NCBI GenBank assembly: GCA_031280855.1
Contig: JAITGH010000108.1
Span: forward strand, 1-7,371
DNA from: Oscillospiraceae bacterium
GTDB lineage: Bacteria > Bacillota > Clostridia > Oscillospirales > Oscillospiraceae
Direction of reading: 5' to 3'
DNA length: 7,371 nucleotides
Shown piece by piece: positions 1 to 5,106 of this stretch. The position numbers were made by a program, and so were the translations under genes. The notes beneath the pieces were generated by a model that ran no database searches, was not told the DNA's origin, and saw only the letters and a list, made by a program, of their open reading frames with translations. Each line of letters opens with the position of its first letter. Position 1 is the first letter of the stretch.

Positions 1-1088
1 TCGGGCACATGCGTCCAACGCGGCTCGACCCGGGCGCGGAGCTATCCGCCGGTGACGTCGGCTACTTCACCGCCAGCATCAAGAACGTCGAGGACGCGCA
101 ACCCGGCGATACGGTGACCGACTCCGCCGCGCCCGCGTTGGAGCCGCTGCCCGGCTACCGCCCGGCGCGCCCGATGGTGTTCAGCGGTATCTACCCCGCC
201 GACGGCGCGAAGTACCCCGATCTCCGCGACGCGCTCGAGAAACTCAAGCTCAACGACGCCGCGCTCAGCTACTCGCCGGAGACCTCCGCCGCGCTCGGAT
301 TCGGGTTCCGTTGCGGATTCCTCGGACTGCTGCATATGGAGGTCGTCAGCGAACGACTGGAGCGCGAGTATAACCTCGACCTCATCACCACTGCGCCCAG
401 CGTCGTCCACAAAGTCGTGCTCAACGATGGCTCCGTACTCATGATCGACAACCCGCTGAACTACCCCGATCCGTCCTCCATCAGCCACTCCGAGGAACCG
501 TTCGTCAAGGCTTCGATTCTCGTTCCTCCCGACTATATCGGCAACATCATGGAGCTTTGCCAGGATCGGCGCGGCGAGTTACTCGACCAAATCTACCTCG
601 ACGGCGGACGCGTCGACCTTCGCTACCTGTTGCCGCTTAACGAGATTATCTACGACTTCTTCGACGCGCTCAAATCCCGCAGTAAGGGCTACGCCTCGCT
701 CGACTATGACTTCTTCGAGTATCGGCAGTCCGACCTCGTCAAGCTTGACGTCTTGCTAAACGGCGAACCCGTCGACGCGCTGAGCTTCATCGTACACAGG
801 GATAAGGCGTACCCGCGAGCGCGGCGTATCGCCGAAAAACTCAAGGAGCACATTCCGCGCCAAATGTTCGAGATCCCCGTGCAGGCCGCGATCGGCGGTA
901 AGGTCATCGCTCGCGAAACGATCCGAGCACTGCGCAAGGACGTGCTTGCGAAGTGCTACGGCGGCGATATAACTCGGAAGAAGAAGCTGTTGGAGAAGCA
1001 GAAAGAGGGCAAGAAGAAGATGCGAAGCCTCGGCAGCGTTACCGTTCCGCAGGAAGCGTTCATGGCAGTCTTGAGGCTCGACGAGTAG
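1..1088 (+). CDS. lepA: Elongation factor 4 (LepA), C-terminal part; 5' end outside window
   Basis: LepA/EF4 is a ribosome-associated translational GTPase that back-translocates or remodels stalled ribosomes and assists initiation and assembly. Only about 361 of the usual ~600 residues are visible. The GTPase domain and most of domain II lie left of the window. The frame is open to the edge (GGG CAC before the ATG at 9), so that ATG is an internal Met and not the start. Counting from it, the remainder of domain II occupies about residues 1-50. The EF-G III-like domain follows, with the family signature [15 protein letters not shown] at 96-110 and [13 protein letters not shown] sequence just after. 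The EF-G V-like domain (about 165-250) contains [11 protein letters not shown]. The LepA-specific C-terminal domain carries [20 protein letters not shown] at 313-332 and ends in a PQEAF motif (347-351). The stop is TAG at 1086-1088. It converges with mgtA, so lepA ends its transcription unit here, with no hemW or other gene behind it. The identification is secure. Confidence 0.97.
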   Translation, partial: GHMRPTRLDPGAELSAGDVGYFTASIKNVEDAQPGDTVTDSAAPALEPLPGYRPARPMVFSGIYPADGAKYPDLRDALEKLKLNDAALSYSPETSAALGFGFRCGFLGLLHMEVVSERLEREYNLDLITTAPSVVHKVVLNDGSVLMIDNPLNYPDPSSISHSEEPFVKASILVPPDYIGNIMELCQDRRGELLDQIYLDGGRVDLRYLLPLNEIIYDFFDALKSRSKGYASLDYDFFEYRQSDLVKLDVLLNGEPVDALSFIVHRDKAYPRARRIAEKLKEHIPRQMFEIPVQAAIGGKVIARETIRALRKDVLAKCYGGDITRKKKLLEKQKEGKKKMRSLGSVTVPQEAFMAVLRLDE

Positions 1089-1103
1089 CGCTCGCCGAGC
1101 CTC
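1073..1103. terminator. Shared hairpin between convergent lepA and mgtA, overlapping the lepA stop
   Basis: GAGGCTCG at 1073-1080 pairs perfectly with CGAGCCTC at 1096-1103. Inside it, after one A/C mismatch, CGAG (1082-1085) pairs with CTCG (1091-1094), leaving a 5-base loop that contains the lepA stop codon. On the - strand the same hairpin begins 12 bases after the mgtA stop. The position suggests a bidirectional terminator for two convergent genes. No T-run follows on either strand, so it is not a canonical intrinsic terminator. It may instead act as a 3'-end stabiliser or with Rho. The pairing is seen directly; the function is inferred. Confidence 0.5.
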
Positions 1104-1115
1104 GGGCAACCCGCG

Positions 1116-3830
1116 CTACAGCAGTTCGCCGTAGCGATGCACAAATATCTTCTTGAACACGGTCGCCAGTACCATGTACAACAGTACCGTGCCGCCAAGC
1201 CATGCGAAATAGATCGTCGGTAACGCCGCCAGCCCGATCGCCGCGCCTATCGGCGTGAACGGGATCACCGTCAGCACCGCGATCCCAACCGCAGTAAGCA
1301 ATGTCACAGGCGCGGACGCTCGGCTTTGCACGAACGGCAGTTTCGGCGTGCGGATCATGTGGATTACCAGAGTCTGGCTCCACATCGACTCCACGAACCA
1401 TCCCGCTTGGAATACTGAGACGAACAACGCCTGAGCCGCAGGATCCGTCAATTGATGGTACAGCTGTCCGCCCACCACCATCGGGCATACCACGAAGTAC
1501 ATCAGCGCGTACGTCGTTATATCGAATACCGAGCTTGTCGGGCCGAGCCAAATCATGAACTTGCTGATCGACGACGCGTCCCACTTCCGCGGCACCCGCA
1601 GGTACTCGCGGTCTACGTTGTCCCACGGGATCGCGATACACGCCAGGTCATAGATCAGGTTAAGCAGCAGCAGGTGCAGCGGCAGCATCGGCAAGAACGG
1701 CAGGAACGCGCTCGCCACCAGTACCGAGAACATATTCCCGAAGTTCGAGCTCGCCGTCATCTTGATATACTTGATGATGTTCGCATAGATCTTGCGACCC
1801 TCCAGTACTCCGCGCTCCAGCACCATCAGGTCTTTCTCCAGCAGTATGATATTGGCGGACTCCTTTGCGATGTCGACTGCGGTATCGACGGAGATCCCGA
1901 CGTCCGACGCTCGCATTGCCGCCGCGTCGTTGATCCCGTCGCCCATATAACCGACGGTGTGACCGTTCTCCCGCAATGTCGCAACGACCCGAGCTTTCTG
2001 GTTTGGGGAGAGCTTCGCGAAGACGTGAGTACGCTCTACCGCTTGTTTAAGCTCATCGTCCGCCATCGCCTCCACGTCCGCGCCGAGCAGGATATTCTCC
2101 GCATTCAGTCCGACCTGCTTGCACACACTGCGCGTCACCGCGTCGTTATCGCCGGTCAGCACCATCACGGAGACTCCGCACTCATGTAGCGCGGAGATTG
2201 CCGCCGCCGCGCTCTCCTTCGGCGGGTCGAGGAACGCAAGATAGCCGATCAGCACCATATCGCTCTCGTCCGCTACGGAGAACGCGCCCGCAGGCGACGG
2301 GTTCGTCTTCTGCGCGACGCCCAGCACTCTCAACCCGTCCGAGTTATAATCGCCGCAAGTCTCCAGAACCCCGCGCCGGATCTCGTCCGTCATCGGCTCG
2401 ATCTTGCCGTCGATGTCCGCGAATGACGAGATCGCGATCATCTCTTCGATCGCGCCCTTCGTGATCATCTGGGTCTTGCCCTTGCTATCCGTAACCACGA
2501 CGCTCATTCGCCGCCTCGCGAAGTCGAACGGGATCTCGTCAATCTTCGTATACTCGTCCTCGCGCTCGATCACGCCAAGCTCGCGAGTGCGCTCGATTAT
2601 CGAGATGTCCATTAGGTTCTTCAACCCGGTCTGGTAATAGCTGTTAAGGAACGCGTGGCGCAACACGCGGTCGTCATCGTTCCCGCGTATGTCGAGATGG
2701 TATTCGAGGATAATCTTATCCTGAGTAAGCGTACCGGTTTTGTCGGTGCACAGGATATCCATCGCGCCGAGGTTCTGGATCGAGTTCAACTCCTTCACGA
2801 TCACTTTCCGGCGAGACATAGATACCGCGCCCTTCGCAAGGTTCGCCGATACGATCATCGGCAGCATCTCCGGAGTCATGCCTACCGCTACAGACAGCGC
2901 GAACAAGAACGCCTGTAACCAGTCGCCCTTCGTGAACCCGTTCACCAGCAGGACGAACGGCACCATCACCAGCATGAAGCGGATCAGCACCCACGATACC
3001 GAGCTTATCCCCTTCTCGAAGCTCGTCGGCGGAGTCTTCTCTTGAAGCCGTCCCGCGATCTCGCCGAGCGCGGTATCGTCGCCCACCGCGATCACTATCG
3101 CCGTCGCGGAGCCCGAAACCACCGTACTTCCCATGAACGCAAGGTTGTTCAAGTCAAGCGGATTCGTGAACTTACCCACGGCTTCGGCCGCGAACTTCTC
3201 CACGGGTTCACTCTCACCCGTCAGCGACGACTGACTGATGAACAGGTCTTTCGCACGCATGATTCGGATGTCGGCGGGAATGATGTCCCCGGCGGCGAGC
3301 CGCACTACGTCGCCCACGACGATCTCGTCAAGCGGTATCTCGACTTGCTCCGCGTCGTCGCTGTCCTCATCTTCGCGCCGCATGACGGCGGCGGTCGTCG
3401 CAACCATCTCACCAAGTTTCTCCGCCGCGTTGCCGCTTCGAATCTCTTGAATGAACCGCAGCAGCCCGCTGATTATCACCATCGACATGACGATAATCAC
3501 CGCCAGCGGATCCTTCTGCCCCTGCGCGGGTACCACCACATCCGTAACGAACGAGATCGCCGCCAGCGCGAACAGCACGACCGTGAACGGATTCACGAAC
3601 GCGTCCCACGCCCGATGCAACAGCGAGTCCTGCGTCTTCCGAGTTATGACGTTCTCCCCGTATTGGTCGCGCATTTCCTCGACTTTGTCAGGATCGTAGC
3701 CGCCGTCGGCGTTATCGTACTGGATCATCAGCGTCTCCGGCTTTTTAAGCGCAGAGCTTAACAAACGCCGACGCGCCCGCTCCTGCTTCGTCAGTGCGGG
3801 CTGATTCGCTTTCTTCGCGAACAGTGCCAT
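1116..3830 (-). CDS. mgtA: Mg2+-importing P-type ATPase (P3B class, MgtA)
   Basis: A membrane pump that imports Mg2+ using ATP, typically made under Mg2+ limitation. The 904 residues are full length for MgtA/MgtB. In order: cytosolic N-terminus; M1-M2 (about 80-127); actuator domain with TGES at 204-207; M3-M4 (about 279-330) with the MTPEMLP ion-path segment at 318-324; phosphorylation motif DKTGTLT at 363-369 (D363 phosphorylated); nucleotide domain with KGA at 458-460; TGDN at 559-562; hinge GDGIND at 630-635; then M5-M10 (about 695-895). The stretch around 724-740 ([17 protein letters not shown]) is characteristic of MgtA rather than Ca2+ or H+ pumps. All catalytic motifs are intact. The ATG start at 3830-3828 is supported by AGGAGG eight bases upstream. 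A strong promoter and a ~239-base structured leader precede it. The stop is TAG at 1118-1116. The neighbouring oxidoreductase operon is separated by a hairpin and looks functionally unrelated. Identification is secure; regulation is inferred. Confidence 0.97.
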   Translation of the reverse strand: MALFAKKANQPALTKQERARRRLLSSALKKPETLMIQYDNADGGYDPDKVEEMRDQYGENVITRKTQDSLLHRAWDAFVNPFTVVLFALAAISFVTDVVVPAQGQKDPLAVIIVMSMVIISGLLRFIQEIRSGNAAEKLGEMVATTAAVMRREDEDSDDAEQVEIPLDEIVVGDVVRLAAGDIIPADIRIMRAKDLFISQSSLTGESEPVEKFAAEAVGKFTNPLDLNNLAFMGSTVVSGSATAIVIAVGDDTALGEIAGRLQEKTPPTSFEKGISSVSWVLIRFMLVMVPFVLLVNGFTKGDWLQAFLFALSVAVGMTPEMLPMIVSANLAKGAVSMSRRKVIVKELNSIQNLGAMDILCTDKTGTLTQDKIILEYHLDIRGNDDDRVLRHAFLNSYYQTGLKNLMDISIIERTRELGVIEREDEYTKIDEIPFDFARRRMSVVVTDSKGKTQMITKGAIEEMIAISSFADIDGKIEPMTDEIRRGVLETCGDYNSDGLRVLGVAQKTNPSPAGAFSVADESDMVLIGYLAFLDPPKESAAAAISALHECGVSVMVLTGDNDAVTRSVCKQVGLNAENILLGADVEAMADDELKQAVERTHVFAKLSPNQKARVVATLRENGHTVGYMGDGINDAAAMRASDVGISVDTAVDIAKESANIILLEKDLMVLERGVLEGRKIYANIIKYIKMTASSNFGNMFSVLVASAFLPFLPMLPLHLLLLNLIYDLACIAIPWDNVDREYLRVPRKWDASSISKFMIWLGPTSSVFDITTYALMYFVVCPMVVGGQLYHQLTDPAAQALFVSVFQAGWFVESMWSQTLVIHMIRTPKLPFVQSRASAPVTLLTAVGIAVLTVIPFTPIGAAIGLAALPTIYFAWLGGTVLLYMVLATVFKKIFVHRYGELL

Positions 3831-3838
3831 TTCCGTGC

Positions 3839-3844
3839 CCTCCT
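3839..3844 (-). promoter_or_regulatory. Ribosome binding site of mgtA
   Basis: The - strand reads AGGAGG, eight bases before the ATG at 3830-3828, which fixes the mgtA start. The first four bases form the 3' arm of a small hairpin (3841-3854). The last base (G3839) and the spacer up to 3834 can pair with CGTGCC at 3891-3896. Access to this site may therefore be controlled by leader structure. Confidence 0.85.
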
Positions 3845-3854
3845 AAGAGTAGGA
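3841..3854 (-). promoter_or_regulatory. Small hairpin covering the mgtA Shine-Dalgarno sequence
   Basis: On the - strand TCCTA (3854-3850) pairs perfectly with TAGGA (3845-3841) across a CTCT loop. The 3' arm includes four of the six AGGAGG bases, so the hairpin could lower mgtA translation when formed. Five base pairs are only modestly stable. The pairing is seen; the role is inferred. Confidence 0.4.
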
Positions 3855-3861
3855 TTTCTTG

Positions 3862-3877
3862 CACCGCCGAAGCGGCG
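3862..3877 (-). promoter_or_regulatory. UUCG-tetraloop hairpin in the mgtA leader
   Basis: On the - strand CGCCGC (3877-3872) and GCGGTG (3867-3862) form a six-pair stem, with one G-U wobble, around a TTCG loop closed by C-G. This is the very stable cUUCGg tetraloop type. It sits just before the mgtA ribosome binding site and is not followed by a T-run, so it is more likely a structural element than an intrinsic terminator. Confidence 0.5.
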
Positions 3878-3880
3878 TGA

Positions 3881-3959
3881 CGCGGAATACGGCACGTCTT
3901 GGCTACCGTCGCCTCTCGTGTGAGCCGCGACGCGAATCGGCACCGTATGTAACTCCGCG
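3881..3959 (-). promoter_or_regulatory. Long-range leader helix bridging the candidate leader ORF
   Basis: The 5' arm CGCGGA (3959-3954) plus ATACGG (3948-3943), separated by a five-base bulge, is complementary to the contiguous CCGTAT (3892-3887) plus TCCGCG (3886-3881). This gives 12 Watson-Crick pairs enclosing a domain of about 50 bases. The 5' arm lies inside the candidate leader ORF and the 3' arm lies just beyond its stop, the layout expected if translation of the ORF disrupts the helix. Pairing is seen in the sequence; the mechanism is inferred. Confidence 0.45.
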
Positions 3960-3986
3960 CCTTCGCGGTATACTACCGGACTCCAC
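3903..3986 (-). CDS. Candidate Arg-rich leader peptide upstream of mgtA (27 aa, GTG start)
   Basis: This small ORF is proposed mainly because of its ribosome binding site. GGAGGTGA at 4001-3994 is a near-ideal Shine-Dalgarno sequence, seven bases before a GTG at 3986-3984, inside the mgtA leader. The predicted peptide has about eight or nine Arg among 27 residues, with PRRRG near residue 7, RRG in the middle and ERRR directly before the TAG stop (3905-3903). The ORF ends 72 bases upstream of the mgtA ATG in a separate frame. It overlaps the 5' arm of the leader helix, so ribosomes on it could change the structure around the mgtA start. Leader peptides control Mg2+ transporter genes in enterobacteria (mgtL, mgtM, mgtP), but those are Pro-rich or acidic, so this is an analogy only. 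The Arg content could simply reflect GC-rich leader sequence. I do not recognise the peptide. Confidence 0.3.
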   Translation of the reverse strand: MESGSIPRRRGVTYGADSRRGSHERRR

Positions 3987-3993
3987 TTACGAC

Positions 3994-4001
3994 TCACCTC
4001 C
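3994..4001 (-). promoter_or_regulatory. Strong Shine-Dalgarno-like site inside the mgtA leader
   Basis: The - strand reads GGAGGTGA, fully complementary to the 3' end of 16S rRNA, more than 160 bases upstream of the mgtA start. It cannot serve mgtA. The only suitably spaced start is the GTG at 3986-3984, seven bases downstream. It could also be a ribosome standby or regulatory site, or be coincidental. Confidence 0.4.
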
Positions 4002-4075
4002 ATTTTGAGCATCGTTACTGCGATAACCGCCGCACTTTCGCCTATCGGGCAGCGTCACGGTATCACAACTAGATT

Positions 4076-4104
4076 AGTATACACAAACTTTTCGCCTTTG
4101 TCAA
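4076..4104 (-). promoter_or_regulatory. sigma70/sigmaA-type promoter driving mgtA
   Basis: On the - strand there is a perfect -35 TTGACA (4104-4099), a spacer of exactly 17 bases and a -10 TATACT (4081-4076) with one mismatch to TATAAT. A run of seven A lies just upstream of the -35 (4113-4107) and could act as an UP element. Transcription should start near G4069/A4070. A short inverted repeat, ACTA-ATC-TAGT (4078-4068), overlaps the -10 and start region and could be an operator, though it is very short. This is the most AT-rich part of the window. Confidence 0.85.
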
Positions 4105-4146
4105 GCTTTTTTTCGCTCTATCCGCAAATTAGCGCATACCCGAGCC

Positions 4147-4183
4147 GATTCCCCGGAAGCCCAACCTGAGTTCCCGGGGAATC
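4147..4183 (-). terminator. Strong hairpin downstream of the oxidoreductase operon
   Basis: GATTCCCCGG at one end and CCGGGGAATC at the other (4147-4156 and 4174-4183) form a perfect 10-pair stem with a 17-base loop. On the - strand it begins 27 bases after the small-subunit stop and ends 42 bases before the -35 of the mgtA promoter. No T-run follows, so it may be Rho-assisted or a 3' stabilising structure. Its location fits the end of the operon and insulation of mgtA. The stem is symmetric, so the sequence alone does not fix the strand. Confidence 0.6.
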
Positions 4184-4210
4184 CGCCGCCTTACGCTTAA
4201 TCTTGCGCGC

Positions 4211-5089
4211 TTAACCCTGCGCCGGAGTAAGCTCCGTCTGTCCAACGTAGTGGTCGCGGTCGCTCGATACGTTCTCATACCGCACCCGCGCATAGCCGTC
4301 AAGCTCGATATCGATGTCGAAGTGATCGTTCTTCGGGAGATCTTCGACCTCCCAGTCGCCGAAGTAGTTCGTCACAGTCTCCCACTTCGACCCGCACTCC
4401 CTACAAGTCAGCGTAACCTTCGCGCCGATCGCAACCTCGTCAAGTCCCTTCGGCAAGTACACCGTTCCCGCAAGGTAGATCCCGGGCACGTTCAAGTGTA
4501 CGACGTTCGTCTCGCGATTCGCAAGTTCCTCAAGCTGCGTCACCTTGTTCGCGGCGATCGCCTTGCTGATCTCACTGTTCGGATCGTCCAAGTCACCGAA
4601 GTACATCGCGTTATTCGGACACGCCTCGACGCAGCGCGGTTTCTTAAGCTTCGAGTCGCCCAAGTACGACAGGTACTCCGGATCGTCCAGCAACTCCGCG
4701 CACATCGTGCACTTCTGCGGGATCTGATACTCCTCATTCCAGTACACGGCTTTGATCGGGCACGCGTCCACGATCTGCTTCTGACCCTTGGATTTCTCCG
4801 GATCTATGATCACGATCCCATCGGGACGCTTGTATACCGCGCCGTCTGTAGCGGCCTTCAAGCACGCCGGATCTTGACAATGACTGCACGGCGTCGGCAC
4901 CGTTGCCGTCTTCACGCGGCGCGAGCTGTCGCCGCGCTCCCACTCCCGTACGTCTATCCAGAATTGTCCCATCTGCGGCTGCGGTTTCGTAAGCTTCGAC
5001 TCAAACCCGCAATGCTCGTCCTTACACGCGGTGTAGCAACAATAGCACGCCATGCACATGCGCGAGTCTATCGCAATTCCCAGTCTCAT
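4211..5089 (-). CDS. Iron-sulfur small subunit of a transhydroxylase-type molybdenum enzyme
   Basis: A 292-residue electron-transfer subunit that should partner the molybdopterin subunit encoded just upstream. The Cys pattern is C12-C15-C18-C22, C68-C71-C76, C110, C127-C130 and C153-C157: exactly twelve ligands for three [4Fe-4S] clusters, rather than four as in DmsB. The usual fourth Cys of the second group is replaced by Ala80, as I recall for AthS. After a linker (about 167-200), residues about 204-287 form a beta-rich transthyretin/Ig-like domain (AGTVYLPKG, later TNYFGDWEVEDLP). This resembles the C-terminal domain of the pyrogallol-phloroglucinol transhydroxylase beta subunit (AthS, about 274 aa). 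An extra CxxC (C229, C232) lies in that domain. There is no signal peptide or membrane segment. The ATG at 5089-5087 is preferred over a TTG at 5110 because GGAGGGGG lies seven bases upstream and the Cys motif then starts near residue 12. It is the last gene of its operon. Confidence 0.87.
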   Translation of the reverse strand: MRLGIAIDSRMCMACYCCYTACKDEHCGFESKLTKPQPQMGQFWIDVREWERGDSSRRVKTATVPTPCSHCQDPACLKAATDGAVYKRPDGIVIIDPEKSKGQKQIVDACPIKAVYWNEEYQIPQKCTMCAELLDDPEYLSYLGDSKLKKPRCVEACPNNAMYFGDLDDPNSEISKAIAANKVTQLEELANRETNVVHLNVPGIYLAGTVYLPKGLDEVAIGAKVTLTCRECGSKWETVTNYFGDWEVEDLPKNDHFDIDIELDGYARVRYENVSSDRDHYVGQTELTPAQG

Positions 5090-5096
5090 AGTATGT

Positions 5097-5104
5097 CCCC
5101 CTCC
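5097..5104 (-). promoter_or_regulatory. Ribosome binding site fixing the small-subunit start
   Basis: The - strand reads GGAGGGGG seven bases before the ATG at 5089-5087, within the 17-base gap after the large-subunit stop. It argues against the upstream TTG at 5110-5108, which overlaps the large-subunit TGA but has the Shine-Dalgarno sequence downstream of it. Confidence 0.85.
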
Positions 5105-5106
5105 GA

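Larger units (their letters stand above)
3831..4069 (-). promoter_or_regulatory. Long structured 5' leader of mgtA (candidate cis-regulatory RNA)
   Basis: The distance from the predicted transcription start (about 4069) to the mgtA ATG is about 239 bases, unusually long for a simple leader. Visible elements on the - strand: CGATA (4047-4043) with TATCG (4025-4021); a strong SD-like GGAGGTGA at 4001-3994 ahead of a 27-codon GTG ORF; CGGTA/TACCG (3978-3974 with 3970-3966, 3-base loop); CCGCG/CGCGG (3968-3964 with 3959-3955, loop AAGG); a long-range helix in which 3959-3954 and 3948-3943 pair with the contiguous 3892-3881; a C(UUCG)G hairpin at 3877-3862; and hairpin 3854-3841 over the SD. Several of these are mutually exclusive. 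Mg2+ transporter genes are often controlled by leader RNAs (the M-box/ykoK riboswitch, or mgtL-type leader peptides). The M-box core (UUAGGUGAGGCUCCU, then GCUGCUGCCC) is not present in order, so no known class is assigned. Confidence 0.5.

Noticed and set aside
9..1088. A complete short LepA starting at the ATG at 9.
   Set aside because: The frame is open to the edge and the missing residues correspond to the GTPase domain of a normal LepA; this is truncation by the window, not a broken gene.
3791..4012. A 73-codon ORF starting at ATG 4012 in the mgtA leader and ending inside mgtA.
   Set aside because: It has no Shine-Dalgarno sequence before its ATG and its composition looks like non-coding leader read in frame. 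The GTG ORF with a strong SD is the better candidate. Translational coupling to mgtA cannot be excluded.
3831..4069. M-box (ykoK) Mg2+ riboswitch ahead of mgtA.
   Set aside because: GGTGAG and GCTGCCC fragments occur but in the wrong order and without the surrounding conserved core, so the match is not supported by eye.
4099..4120. The T7 run on the + strand at 4107-4113 as an intrinsic terminator tail.
   Set aside because: No stem precedes it on the + strand and no + strand gene ends there. It is better read as the A-tract upstream of the mgtA -35.
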